Positions 54,482 to 63,697 of a DNA stretch of 64,000 nucleotides are shown here, in pieces. Under the pieces are notes generated by a model. The model was not told the origin of the DNA. It did no database searches and saw only the letters and a list, made by a program, of their open reading frames with translations. The stretch comes from Acidobacteriota bacterium (GTDB lineage Bacteria; Acidobacteriota; Terriglobia; Acidiferrales; UBA7541). Position 1 is the stretch's first letter. Every line of letters starts with the position of its first letter. The stretch is taken from the NCBI GenBank assembly GCA_021812285.1, contig JAKAOH010000001.1, positions 21,299 to 85,298 of the forward strand, written 5' to 3'. The position numbers and the translations under genes are program-made.

Positions 54482-55267
54482 ATGCTCCTGCGATGGTGCA
54501 AAAACGCTTGGCCTTACCGCGAACTATTCTTTTTCCTGGCATGGCGTGACGTGAAAATCCGGTACCGACAGACGGTTCTCGGCGCCAGTTGGGCGGTCTT
54601 GCAGCCTCTGGTCACGATGCTCGTGTTTACCGTGCTCTTCGGTCGCATGGCCAAGGTGCCGAGCGACGGGATCCCGTATCCGCTCTTCTCCTATAGTGCC
54701 TTGCTTCTCTGGACGTACTTTTCCGTTGCTCTCAGCGGTGGCTCGGGCGCCCTCGTTGGCAATGCGGAACTGATTCGCAAGGTCTATTTCCCTCGCGAGG
54801 CGCTGCCTGCCGCGCCGATCCTCGCGGCCCTGGTCGACCTCAGCGTCGGCATGATCCTGTTGTTCGGGATGATGGTGTACTATCACGTGCCGTTTACATG
54901 GCATCTCCTGTTCCTGCCTTTGCTCGTCGTGGAACTGGTAGTTTTTGCCATCGCGGTCAGCCTGGTGCTGGCGTCGATAAACGTGAAATACCGCGACGTG
55001 AAGCATGCGCTGCCATTCGTCATCCAGCTGTGGATGTTCCTGAGCCCGGTGATTTACCCTACTACAATGGTTCCCGAGCGCTACCGCTTTCTGCTCGCCC
55101 TCAATCCTCTCACCGGCATTATCGAAACCTGGCGTGCCTGCATCTTCTCCGGCCGAATCATGAACTGGTCCTTGCTCGAGATCTCGATAGGAGTCACGGC
55201 GCTCTTCCTCTTCCTGGGCGCCAGCTATTTCAAGAGCACGGAGCGGAAGTTTGCCGACATCATCTAG
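54482..55267 (+). CDS. wzm: ABC-2 polysaccharide exporter permease (Wzm-like)
   Basis: 261 residues with six membrane helices. An N-terminal amphipathic motif ELFFFLAWRDVKIRYRQTVLG is followed by WAVLQPLVTMLVFTVLFG, RKVYFPREALPAAPI, VKYRDVKHALPFVIQLWMFLSPVIYP and LNPLTGIIETWRACIF. Exports a completed lipid-linked glycan together with the ATPase gene 13 bases downstream. Confidence 0.94.
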   Translation: MLLRWCKNAWPYRELFFFLAWRDVKIRYRQTVLGASWAVLQPLVTMLVFTVLFGRMAKVPSDGIPYPLFSYSALLLWTYFSVALSGGSGALVGNAELIRKVYFPREALPAAPILAALVDLSVGMILLFGMMVYYHVPFTWHLLFLPLLVVELVVFAIAVSLVLASINVKYRDVKHALPFVIQLWMFLSPVIYPTTMVPERYRFLLALNPLTGIIETWRACIFSGRIMNWSLLEISIGVTALFLFLGASYFKSTERKFADII

Positions 55268-55280
55268 GGGACCAAAAGAG

Positions 55281-56603
55281 ATGCCAAAGGCGCTTGTCGT
55301 CGACCATGTCACCAAGGAGTACAAGCTCGGTGCCCTCGCGCACGAAACTATGCTTCGTGAAGCTCTCGTGAATCTGGTCCGCTACCCCTTTCGCCGCCGG
55401 CCAAGAAGGGAAGAAGAGACCATCAATGCGCTCAAGGATGTCTCGTTCACCGTTGAGACCGGTGGCGTTGTCGGAATCATTGGAAGGAACGGCGCCGGTA
55501 AGAGCACCCTGCTGAAAATCCTGTCACGGATTACCTATCCCACGTCGGGAACGATCCAGCTAGAGGGCCGTGTGGCTTCTCTCCTCGAGGTGGGTACCGG
55601 TTTTCATGAGGAATTGACAGGGCGAGAAAACGTGTATTTGAACGGTTCCGTCCTAGGCATGAAGAAACGAGAGATCGATGTTTTACTCGACGAGATCATC
55701 GATTTCGCGGGAATTCATCGATTCATCGACACCCCCATCAAACGCTATTCCTCCGGCATGCGCCTGCGGCTCGGATTCGCCGTCGCCGCGCACCTCCAGA
55801 CCGATATCCTGCTCGTTGATGAAGTGCTGGCGGTGGGCGATTTCGAGTTCCAGAAGAAGTGCCTTTCTAAAATTGAAAACCTCCACCGGGGTGGCCGGAC
55901 GGTGCTCTTCGTCTCGCACAACACAGCTGCGGTCGAACATCTGTGCCCCCGAACCCTCTGGATCGACCAAGGCCAGGTGCGTCAGGACGGCGCGACAGCT
56001 GATGTGATTCGTGATTACTTGGCTCACTTCTCGGCTAGTCTGCGTACCGACCCCAATCTGGTCGACCTACAGGAACGCGAAGGAACGGGCGAGGTCCGAT
56101 TCACGGGAATAGAGTTCCTGGATGTCGCAGGCCAGCCCATGCACATCATTCGAAGCGGCGATGAGCTGACCATTCGACTCCACTACAACGCAACGAGAAA
56201 TTTAGAAAACGCGCGGTTCGGAATCGACCTCCATACTGACTGGGGAACACACGTGGCGAGCATTTGCACGCCTGTATCCGGGTGGCAAATCCCTTATTTA
56301 TCGGCAGGAGAAGGGTACGTTGAAGTGGCGCTCGAGGGGTTAAATCTCACGCCCGGCCGATACTGGATTTCCCTCTGGACCACGGGACCGAACCACTTCA
56401 GCAGCGCGAAAAACGGCTGGGACGTCCTGCCCCGCTGCAAAGCCCTAGACATTGAACCCTCGGATTTCTTCAATTCAGGCAAAGGCGTGGACCGCGGTTA
56501 CGGATTTGTTCTTTTGCCTTGCAAGTGGAACCTGCATGACGCATGCGAGCCTGCGGATGCCGTGCCGGATGCGCAGGGCACGGGTAAAAGAGCGAGGCAG
56601 TGA
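55281..56603 (+). CDS. wzt: ABC polysaccharide exporter ATPase with C-terminal binding domain (Wzt-like)
   Basis: 440 residues. ATPase domain: Walker A GRNGAGKST (about 68-76), signature YSSGMRLRLGFAVA, Walker B DILLVDEVLAVGD and the His-switch VLFVSHNTAAVEHL. The C-terminal 170 residues form a Wzt-type beta-sandwich (VRFTGIEFLDVAGQPM, DELTIRLHYNATRN, LNLTPGRYWISLWTTGP) that in known systems recognises the finished chain, often through a terminal modification. ATG 55281 follows AAAAGAG. Its presence argues for an ABC-dependent polymer in addition to the Wzy-type machinery upstream. Confidence 0.94.
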   Translation: MPKALVVDHVTKEYKLGALAHETMLREALVNLVRYPFRRRPRREEETINALKDVSFTVETGGVVGIIGRNGAGKSTLLKILSRITYPTSGTIQLEGRVASLLEVGTGFHEELTGRENVYLNGSVLGMKKREIDVLLDEIIDFAGIHRFIDTPIKRYSSGMRLRLGFAVAAHLQTDILLVDEVLAVGDFEFQKKCLSKIENLHRGGRTVLFVSHNTAAVEHLCPRTLWIDQGQVRQDGATADVIRDYLAHFSASLRTDPNLVDLQEREGTGEVRFTGIEFLDVAGQPMHIIRSGDELTIRLHYNATRNLENARFGIDLHTDWGTHVASICTPVSGWQIPYLSAGEGYVEVALEGLNLTPGRYWISLWTTGPNHFSSAKNGWDVLPRCKALDIEPSDFFNSGKGVDRGYGFVLLPCKWNLHDACEPADAVPDAQGTGKRARQ

Positions 56604-56785
56604 TGACCGTGCAGGCTAAGCCCCAGGTCGACCGCATCGCGATATGCAGCGACCTCATATCCAGGCAGATCCACGAGGCCTCTCCCCATCGGGACCGCCT
56701 GCGAAATACCGATTTGTCTTGCACTTCTTCCACCGCGTGTTCAACGGCCCAGCCCAACTCTTCTGTAACAATCGGAGAACTATGA
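56603..56785 (+). CDS. Small hypothetical ORF, coupled on both sides
   Basis: 60 residues. Its ATG overlaps the end of the exporter ATPase gene (TGATG) after a GAGG ribosome site, and its TGA overlaps the ATG of the following glycosyltransferase. Composition is Ser/Thr/Arg-rich in the second half (SCTSSTACSTAQP), with a more helical start (VDRIAICSDLISRQIHEAS). No family recognised. The double coupling supports translation; the odd composition argues against. Confidence 0.35.
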   Translation: MTVQAKPQVDRIAICSDLISRQIHEASPHRDRLRNTDLSCTSSTACSTAQPNSSVTIGEL

Positions 56786-58116
56786 AGATAGGCATGGTTC
56801 ACCAGCCTTTCGAACGTATTTCGATCCCTGCGAGAGAGGGTTCACTCGAGATCTGGGTGTACGAAGTCGCCCGTCGACTGGCAAAATCGTGCGAGGTCGT
56901 TGTTTTTACCAAACGATGGGAAGATCTGAGGCGAGCCGAACAACACGAGAGTGTTCTTTACTGTCCGGTGCTTGCTGGCTTTGATGATCTCATTGCCAGA
57001 ACCATGACAGAACATCCACGGATCAAACGGCTTCCGGGATTGCGCAATCCAAGACGCCCGTTGTTCGCCTCCGGACTGGGCAACGCCGAGTACGCTCTGC
57101 GCGTCGCGATGGGGTTGCGAAAGCAGCACTGTGACGTGATTCACATCATGAATTACTCGGACCTTGTGCCTGCGATACGCGCACTCAACCCGCGCGCAAA
57201 GATCATTCTGCACATGCAATGCGAGTGGCTCAGTCAGCTTGATCGGAAAATGACTGAAAAACGGCTGAAGAAAGTGGATCTGATCGTTGGATGTAGCGAC
57301 TACATAAGGGACAAAATTCGCCAAGCTTTTCCACAGTTCAGTAACCGCTGCTGCACTGTGTACAACGCTGCGAATGTCGAGGTTTTTATTCCCTCCGACC
57401 GTTCCAGCTCGACGGAAGCGGGGAGCAAGCGGATTGTATTTGTAGGTAGAATCGCACCAGAAAAAGGGCCGCATGTGCTGCTTCAAGCCTTCAAAACAAT
57501 CCTCGAACGGCACCCTGACGCGCTATTGGAAATCGTGGGTCCTAAGGCCATGCCTCCTCCGGAGTTTATCCTGCAACTGGACACTGATGCTCAGGTGTCG
57601 AACTGGGGACCCTTCTACCAACGGAACTATTTGTCACGGCTGAAAGAAATGCTCCCGCCTGAGATCGCATCCCGAGTCCAATTTGTGGGGAAACTGGGGC
57701 GCAAGGCATTGGCTGAACGCCTGCGTACGGCTACGGTCATGGTCTGTCCGTCGATTTGGAACGAGCCATTTGGCATGGTGATCGTTGAAGCCATGTCCGC
57801 ATGCCTTCCCGTCGTCGCCACCAGAGGCGGCGGCATTCCGGAGATAGTGGACGACGGAATGACTGGCTTTCTGGTAGAGCGTGGCGATCCCTCGGGATTG
57901 GCGGACGCGATCACTCGCCTGCTCGACAACGATAATCTCAAGTGCTCCATGGGTGCGGCTGGACGCCAACGCGTAATCGACCTGTTCGGCTGGGACAAGG
58001 TGACCCAAGTCATGCTCCACCAGTACGAGCAACTCGTAATGGCGGCCACCGGCGATTGCGCCAGGCATTCGCCAGCGTCGAAGGGGACGACTCCGGTATT
58101 GCCTATGGCGAAATGA
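56782..58116 (+). CDS. Glycosyltransferase family 4 protein
   Basis: 444 residues, GT-B. It starts KIGMVHQPFERISIPAREGSLE, with VIHIMNYSDLVPAIRAL and CCTVYNAANVEVF, then RIVFVGRIAPEKGPHVLLQA and CPSIWNEPFGMVIVEAMSACLPVV (EX7E). A loop of about 35 residues after EIVGPKAMPPPEF is longer than usual. Start at ATG 56782 after CGGAGAACT; the upstream in-frame extension has no homology. Confidence 0.92.
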   Translation: MKIGMVHQPFERISIPAREGSLEIWVYEVARRLAKSCEVVVFTKRWEDLRRAEQHESVLYCPVLAGFDDLIARTMTEHPRIKRLPGLRNPRRPLFASGLGNAEYALRVAMGLRKQHCDVIHIMNYSDLVPAIRALNPRAKIILHMQCEWLSQLDRKMTEKRLKKVDLIVGCSDYIRDKIRQAFPQFSNRCCTVYNAANVEVFIPSDRSSSTEAGSKRIVFVGRIAPEKGPHVLLQAFKTILERHPDALLEIVGPKAMPPPEFILQLDTDAQVSNWGPFYQRNYLSRLKEMLPPEIASRVQFVGKLGRKALAERLRTATVMVCPSIWNEPFGMVIVEAMSACLPVVATRGGGIPEIVDDGMTGFLVERGDPSGLADAITRLLDNDNLKCSMGAAGRQRVIDLFGWDKVTQVMLHQYEQLVMAATGDCARHSPASKGTTPVLPMAK

Positions 58117-58127
58117 GGAGCGCAGAC

Positions 58128-59105
58128 ATGCGGGACCAACCACCACGAGTCAGCGTCGGCATGCCAGTCTTCAATGGTGGGCAGTTCCTTGATCAGGCGA
58201 TCAAGTCCATTCTTGCCCAAACGTTCGAGGACTTTGAATTGATCATTTCCGATAATGCTTCCACGGACGCGACACAAGTCATCTGCCGCCGTTATGCCGC
58301 ACAGGACAAGCGTATCCGCTACCTTCGTCAGGAGACGAACCGTGGAGCGGCCTGGAACCACAATACGGTTTTCCATTTGTCATCGGGGGAATATTTCAAG
58401 TGGCATTGCCACGACGATCTATGCGATCCAATTTTCGTAGAAAAGTGTGTCGGCGTGTTGGATCGCGAGCCATCCGTGGTCTTGTGCTACTCTCAATTCG
58501 CACGCATCGACTATCAGAGCAAGCTTATTGAAGGCACCACATTCGGCTGGAGCCCGATCGCCTCTTCTCCGGTGAGCGGAATCGTGTCTGTGCACGAACG
58601 TTTCCGGACCGTGATTCATCGCAGAAACGCCTGCGAGGAAATCTATGGTCTGATGCGCCGCCGGGTCGCCGAGGAGACCCAACTGATCGGCGGCTACACC
58701 CAATCCGACGATAATTTCCTGGCGGAATTGGCCCTTAGGGGAATGTTCTACCAGATTCCCGAACCGCTGTTTCGCTACAGGTTGCATACGGAGAAATCAA
58801 CTGAGGCCTACCGCAGTCGATGGCAGCGCATGGCTTGGTTTGATCCAGCAGCTGCTGGACAACGGAGCATCCCTTTCGTCCGGCAGTTCCGAGAGTATCT
58901 ATTATTGATCTACCGAGCTCATCTACCGCTGATAGAGCGCGTGCACTGCTACATCTCTACCTTGGACTGGGCGTGGACATTCCGCCGTTGGCTCCAAGAA
59001 GATCTTCATGAGGTCATCTTCCTCGGAACTCTCGTTCCTTTATTGAAGAAATACGCTCCTTGGACGCGACCCATGTGGCACGCAGTAAAGAAGATCAGGG
59101 TGTGA
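58128..59105 (+). CDS. Family 2 glycosyltransferase
   Basis: 325 residues, GT-A: VSVGMPVFNGGQFLDQAIKS, LIISDNASTDATQVI, YLRQETNRGAAWNHN, and FKWHCHDDLCDPIFVEKCV, which contains the DxD-like metal site. A C-terminal helical region follows. ATG 58128 is chosen because AGGAG sits seven bases upstream; an ATG at 58113 overlapping the previous stop is possible. Confidence 0.91.
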   Translation: MRDQPPRVSVGMPVFNGGQFLDQAIKSILAQTFEDFELIISDNASTDATQVICRRYAAQDKRIRYLRQETNRGAAWNHNTVFHLSSGEYFKWHCHDDLCDPIFVEKCVGVLDREPSVVLCYSQFARIDYQSKLIEGTTFGWSPIASSPVSGIVSVHERFRTVIHRRNACEEIYGLMRRRVAEETQLIGGYTQSDDNFLAELALRGMFYQIPEPLFRYRLHTEKSTEAYRSRWQRMAWFDPAAAGQRSIPFVRQFREYLLLIYRAHLPLIERVHCYISTLDWAWTFRRWLQEDLHEVIFLGTLVPLLKKYAPWTRPMWHAVKKIRV

Positions 59106-59123
59106 GTTCAAAGGCAGGGAGAC

Positions 59124-60434
59124 GTGAAGAGCGGAAACGAAGTGTCGTTTCGGAGCCAAGACATGACCATCCCCACCGAAAGTTCCCGGATAGGAATTTT
59201 GGACCATACGGGTCCGTCTCTTGGTGGCGGAACACTGGTTGCCGCCCATCTGGCCTCTCTGCTTGCGAGAGACTATGCAGTCGACCTCATTCGCGATTGG
59301 AGCGGGTTCAGCCCCGAGCAGCTCTCGAACGCGTTCTCAGTGAATCTGGACGGAGTCAATATACAGGAGTGCGAAGCTATCTGGGAAAGCTTTGACGTCC
59401 CTGGACGATGCTCCTTGCTTCAGCAACTCCGAAGGTCGTGGACGCTCACCGCGAGATACGACCTGTTCGTCTATGCTGGACACTGGCTCCCGCCCTTCTG
59501 CCAAGCGCGGCATGGCTTGATTTACTGTCATTTCCCAATCGGGCTTCCCGGTGCGAATGAACTTGAGAAGAATGAACGGTGGGCGCACCGAAGCCATCTT
59601 GATCGTTGGTTGAGAATGAAAGCATATCGGCGTGTGTGGCAGGCCCGGCTGAACGGGTACAACGCCATCCTGGCCAATTCCCGCTTCACTGCCGGATGGG
59701 TTGAACGTCGTTGGGGCGTCCAAGCGCAGGTAGTATATCCGCCGGTCGATCTGCACGTCCCTGCGGTCGAGAAGGGAAATCGGATCGTTTCTATTGGAAG
59801 ATTTTTTGGAATTGAACCCAGATGCAAAGGGCATCTCGCTCAGGTCATCGCGTTTCGAGAGTTTGTCTCCAGGGTGCCAGGCTGGGAGCTTTGGATGATT
59901 GGATCCTGCCATTCCGAAAAGGATCGTGCCTACCTTTCAACCGTCCGGGAAGCTGCGCAGAAACTGCCGATACGATTCTTCATTAACGTTGAGCGTGATA
60001 CCGTCACACAAGCCTTGGCGAGCGCGAAAGTGTTTTGGCACACGGCAGGCTTGTTCGAGAACCAGGCTGAAAATCCGGCCTTTGCAGAACATTTCGGAAT
60101 GGCCACGGTGGAGGCCATGCGGGCTGGATGTGTTCCCGTGGTAGTGAACTCCGGCGGACAAAGGGAAATCGTTGAGAGCGGAGTCAGCGGCTTCCTTTGT
60201 GAGGGGATTCCCGAACTGATCAGATATACAGTTGCTCTCGCTGAAGATACCTCATTAATGTGCTTTATAGCGGGTGAGGCAAGGCGTCGCAGCGTAGATT
60301 TCGACGGACAGGCATTTGACCGGCGGATCAGCGAAATCGTCAAGGAAACATTCTTGAGAGGGCTGAAGCGATGGAATACGAACGGGATCTTGAGCTGTCT
60401 TCCTCTGCGGTCAAAGGCCTCTTCGCACGGGTAA
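59124..60434 (+). CDS. Glycosyltransferase family 4 protein (ALG11-like pattern)
   Basis: 436 residues, GT-B. IGILDHTGPSLGGGTLVAAH at the start, DLFVYAGHWLPPFCQARHGLIY (split: YDLFVYAGHWLPP and HGLIYCHFP), AILANSRFTAGWVERRWG, QVVYPPVDLHVP and RIVSIGRFFGIEPRCKGH. The donor-site helix is ENPAFAEHFGMATVEAMRAG. The CHFP and YPPVD motifs recall mannosyltransferases of the ALG11/PimA sort; the substrate remains unknown. Start GTG 59124 or ATG 59163; both have a ribosome site. Confidence 0.88.
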   Translation: MKSGNEVSFRSQDMTIPTESSRIGILDHTGPSLGGGTLVAAHLASLLARDYAVDLIRDWSGFSPEQLSNAFSVNLDGVNIQECEAIWESFDVPGRCSLLQQLRRSWTLTARYDLFVYAGHWLPPFCQARHGLIYCHFPIGLPGANELEKNERWAHRSHLDRWLRMKAYRRVWQARLNGYNAILANSRFTAGWVERRWGVQAQVVYPPVDLHVPAVEKGNRIVSIGRFFGIEPRCKGHLAQVIAFREFVSRVPGWELWMIGSCHSEKDRAYLSTVREAAQKLPIRFFINVERDTVTQALASAKVFWHTAGLFENQAENPAFAEHFGMATVEAMRAGCVPVVVNSGGQREIVESGVSGFLCEGIPELIRYTVALAEDTSLMCFIAGEARRRSVDFDGQAFDRRISEIVKETFLRGLKRWNTNGILSCLPLRSKASSHG

Positions 60435-60451
60435 TACCGAGGTGATTCATA

Positions 60452-60616
60452 ATGCCCACGCCTTATACAGGTTTTCAAAATGGGTTCTCTCATTCACCCT
60501 GGTATACAAGCTCAGTCGGTTCACACTTCATCGAGCGCCGTAATCCTACCAAGAAGCCGCGCATCGAGACGTGGAAGGGTCCTGAAGTGCAGGCTCTATG
60601 GAGTGTCACCTTATGA
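60452..60616 (+). CDS. Small hypothetical ORF before a glycosyltransferase
   Basis: 54 residues. An excellent ribosome site GAGGTGA lies six to seven bases before the ATG, and its TGA overlaps the ATG of the next gene (ATGA). The peptide is aromatic and basic (GFQNGFSHSPWYTSS, ERRNPTKKPRIETWKG). No family recognised. It may be a genuine small protein, a translational leader for the downstream gene or the remnant of a larger one. Confidence 0.45.
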   Translation: MPTPYTGFQNGFSHSPWYTSSVGSHFIERRNPTKKPRIETWKGPEVQALWSVTL

Positions 60617-61503
60617 CGGAACCGCGAGCGGAGGTCAGTTCACCGAGACACCGAATCTCTGTAGTTATAAATACACTGAATGAAGAGAACAATCTCCCTT
60701 ACGCGCTTCGATCGGTCCAGCAATGGGCAGATGAAATGGTTGTCGTCGATATGCATAGCGAAGACCGAACTGTTGAGATCGCACGCGAGTTTGGCGCAAA
60801 GGTGTACTTTCACCCAAGAGTCGTTCCTGTCGAATCTGCCAGGTCCTTCGCGATCGCTCGGGCTACCGGCGACTGGATCCTTGTACTGGATGCGGACGAA
60901 ATCATACCGCGCCCGTTGAGCATTAAGCTAATCGAGATTGCCAGTGACAACAGGACTGATATTATTGGGATTCCCCGGTTGAACTACATGCTCGGTGCTC
61001 CGATGATGCATACTCGAGTGGACCCACGGAGCGATATTCAAGTGCGATTCTTCAGGCCTGGCTCTCTGCACCTGACCGAAACTATTCACAACGGTGCGCA
61101 TCCGTCAACCGGTTCACAAGTGTATCGCCTGCCCTATGAACCAGGCCACGCAATCGTCCACTTCGCGAATATAGATTGTTATGATATCTTCGATAAGATA
61201 AACCGCTATACCACGGTTGAAGCGGGGCAAAGTCCAAGCCAAGGAGAGCGGCCGGCCGCCCTGCGCGCAGCCGCACAGGCACTCAAGACGTTCTTTCACC
61301 ACTATGTGAAGGGCCAAGGCTACCGTGATGGGTGGCGGGGATTCTATGTGTCGGCTGCGAGTACACTTTATGTTCTGTTGACTCACAGCAAGCGTGTTGA
61401 ATTACACGCAAATGGGCCGCGCGAAACGGTTAGGCGTCTGTACCGGAGTGAGGCTGAAAAGATCATTATGGAATATAACGTAACATCTCATATCTCAAAA
61501 TAG
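60613..61503 (+). CDS. Family 2 glycosyltransferase (WaaE/KdtX-like)
   Basis: 296 residues. VVINTLNEENNLPYALRSVQ, DEMVVVDMHSEDRTVEIAREFGA, WILVLDADEIIPRPLSIKL and the basic acceptor-side motif VRFFRPGSLHLTETIHNGA. A helical tail follows, including FFHHYVKGQGYRDGWRGF, typical of the WaaE-like group that adds beta-linked sugars to core-like acceptors. ATG 60613 is preferred to ATG 60598 because of coupling to the small upstream ORF. Composition is A+T-richer than the operon average. Confidence 0.91.
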   Translation: MTEPRAEVSSPRHRISVVINTLNEENNLPYALRSVQQWADEMVVVDMHSEDRTVEIAREFGAKVYFHPRVVPVESARSFAIARATGDWILVLDADEIIPRPLSIKLIEIASDNRTDIIGIPRLNYMLGAPMMHTRVDPRSDIQVRFFRPGSLHLTETIHNGAHPSTGSQVYRLPYEPGHAIVHFANIDCYDIFDKINRYTTVEAGQSPSQGERPAALRAAAQALKTFFHHYVKGQGYRDGWRGFYVSAASTLYVLLTHSKRVELHANGPRETVRRLYRSEAEKIIMEYNVTSHISK

Positions 61504-61681
61504 AGAATACCACAGCCGGATATAGCGGAGGGGCACCTATGCTGCAAGAGCCTTTTTAGGCGCGGCATACTCTTCGAAAGTTAGTCCGGCGAGATTTACC
61601 CTGGGAATATGCATTGGACCTGCGATAAGCGTCCGAAAGTGTCCCGGGCGCCCCTTCGGCCATAGGAAATGAGGTTGTCAT

Positions 61682-62707
61682 ATGAAAGTGACCATACTCA
61701 TTGCTACACGCAGTCGTAGCGAAAGGCTGCGCCGCACACTGGAGTCTCTTTTCACCGAGCCGAACCTACGCCTAGACAGCTGGGAAGTTGTCGTCGTGTT
61801 CGACGACGTGGCCGAGGACGGCAGCCGCGAAGTCTGCCAGATTTTCCGGAGCAAATATCCAGAGCGGCTCCGCTACTTCGCTCAACGCAAGGAAGGGAAG
61901 AGCAACGCCCTGAACCTTGGGATCGCCGCCGCTCGTGGCGAGGTTCTCGCACTGACTGATGACGACGTGATCTGCGACCCCGGTTACATCGCCGGCGTTC
62001 AGACCGTCTTTGAGCGCTACTCAGTGGATGGGGCGCAGGGACGGATATTTCTCGATTTCGAGGGCGGCGAGCCCGAGTGGATGTCCAAGGAGCTCCGCGG
62101 TTTCATGAGCTCATGCGATTTCGGAGACCAGATTCAATCTCCCTTTAAGCGCAACCTTTACGGCACGAACATGGCGGTTCGGACCGAAGCCGCTCGAGCG
62201 GTCGGCGGGTTCGCTCCTGAACTCGGCGCGGGCGCCCCGGTTGGCTTCGCGGAAGATACCGAATTTTCGATGAGGCTGCACTGGAGAGGTTACAGAATCA
62301 TTTATGCGCCCTACATCGTTGTGTACCACCAATTGCCAGGCAAACGTATGACCAGATCGTTTTTCCGGACGCGTTACTTCCGCATGGGTCGTTCTCGTGC
62401 CTACTACCAGCCGTTCCCTACGCCGCTCTGGCGCTTCGGCGTCTACGCCGTAAAGAACTGGATTGTGAGCGATGTGATGTCGTTCTGGCTGCGGTGGAAC
62501 GACCGTCCTGCGGACGCGTTGGATTGCCAGTGTAAGGCTCGCAAAGTTGCTGGTTTCTTCTGGCAGCACTACCTCTTTTCGCGCGGAGTTCCTCGCCAGC
62601 TTTCGCGAGTGACGTCTTGGGAAAGTCTCGCCGCCGAAGTGCACGAGGAAATAGGGCGCACGAAAAGCGACGACACGCAAATTCCCTTGCGTGCCACCCG
62701 GGGGTGA
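61682..62707 (+). CDS. Family 2 glycosyltransferase
   Basis: 341 residues. VTILIATRSRSERLRRTLESL, VVVVFDDVAEDGSREV, KEGKSNALNLGIAAARGEVLA, LTDDDVICDPGYIAGV (DxD) and NLYGTNMAVRTEAARAVGGF, FAEDTEFSMRLHWRGYRI. The ED motif of inverting GT2 enzymes is present. The C-terminus is helical without obvious membrane segments. The 178 bases upstream contain only a six-codon frame after GGAGGGG (61538) and no supported gene. Confidence 0.92.
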   Translation: MKVTILIATRSRSERLRRTLESLFTEPNLRLDSWEVVVVFDDVAEDGSREVCQIFRSKYPERLRYFAQRKEGKSNALNLGIAAARGEVLALTDDDVICDPGYIAGVQTVFERYSVDGAQGRIFLDFEGGEPEWMSKELRGFMSSCDFGDQIQSPFKRNLYGTNMAVRTEAARAVGGFAPELGAGAPVGFAEDTEFSMRLHWRGYRIIYAPYIVVYHQLPGKRMTRSFFRTRYFRMGRSRAYYQPFPTPLWRFGVYAVKNWIVSDVMSFWLRWNDRPADALDCQCKARKVAGFFWQHYLFSRGVPRQLSRVTSWESLAAEVHEEIGRTKSDDTQIPLRATRG

Positions 62708-62710
62708 GCC

Positions 62711-63697
62711 GTGCCGAAAGCTTCCATCGTCATGCCAACATTCAACTCGGAAGCTTTCGTAGAGGAGTCGATTCGTTCCGTCCTTAAGCAAAGCGAGCCT
62801 GACCTCGAGCTTATCTTGGCGGATGACGGTTCAACGGACGGAACGCTGGAAGTGGTAAATCGACTCGCCGCCGAAGATCATCGAATTGTCGTTTGTCCTC
62901 CGGTTCGGACCGGGAGCTCTGGCGCGGCGCGGAACCGCGGCCTCGCCTTTGCTAGGGGACGCCACATCGGCTTCCTGGACGATGACGACCTTTACCACCC
63001 GCAGAAGGTCAAACAGGCCGAATCGTTTCTCGAATCATTTCCGGACGTCGACATTGTCTTTCACGACTATGTTTCGTTTTCCGAAGATGTGAACGGCACA
63101 GAGGGTGACCTAAAGCAGGCGCAATTTTCCGCCCGCGCAGCGGGGTACCTGAAAGAAGCTGGTGAGAACGCCTATCTCTGTGACGAACACTTTTACGTAT
63201 TCATGTCTGTTCAGCTTATAGCCTTTCACACATCTGCCCTGATGTTTCGGAGAACTCTGCTCGACTCCGGCGCCTTGCATTTTCGAGAGGATCTGCGTGT
63301 GGGGCACGACATACAACTCTGGCTTTGGCTTGCCAGACGTTACCGCATTGCATTTCTGGACCAGGTCCTCAGCTATTACAGACAAAGGCAGGGAAGCTTG
63401 ACTTCGGATGCCGTTCAACGGATACGTGATTCCATTCAGGTGCATACGGAAAATCTTGAAGGGGGCAAGGAACTTTTCACGGACGATCAAGTAAAGCTAT
63501 GCCAGTCGAAACTGGCCGGCAAATACTTCGATCTCGGCTACGAATATTTTTGCCGAAGTGAGCGGCGAGAAGCTCGGAATGCCTATCGAAAATCGATGAG
63601 TACCGATTTCCGCATGCGGACGTTGGTTGCCTACCTGAAAACGCTTGCCCCGGAGTTCCTGGTTGCGTGTCGACGTGGTGACAAGACGGCTTCGTAG
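62711..63697 (+). CDS. Family 2 glycosyltransferase
   Basis: 328 residues. KASIVMPTFNSEAFVEESIRS, DLELILADDGSTDGTLEVV, GSSGAARNRGLAFARGRHIGF, LDDDDLYHPQKVKQAESFL, and VGHDIQLWLWLARRYRIAFL. GTG start four bases after the previous stop. The last five codons overlap the antisense end of a broken transposase, so the natural C-terminus may have been altered by the insertion. Confidence 0.91.
   Translation: MPKASIVMPTFNSEAFVEESIRSVLKQSEPDLELILADDGSTDGTLEVVNRLAAEDHRIVVCPPVRTGSSGAARNRGLAFARGRHIGFLDDDDLYHPQKVKQAESFLESFPDVDIVFHDYVSFSEDVNGTEGDLKQAQFSARAAGYLKEAGENAYLCDEHFYVFMSVQLIAFHTSALMFRRTLLDSGALHFREDLRVGHDIQLWLWLARRYRIAFLDQVLSYYRQRQGSLTSDAVQRIRDSIQVHTENLEGGKELFTDDQVKLCQSKLAGKYFDLGYEYFCRSERREARNAYRKSMSTDFRMRTLVAYLKTLAPEFLVACRRGDKTAS

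Noticed and set aside
61541-61561. Six-codon frame after GGAGGGG before a GT2 gene
   Set aside because: Good ribosome site but too short to support as a gene; no attenuator structure was seen around it.
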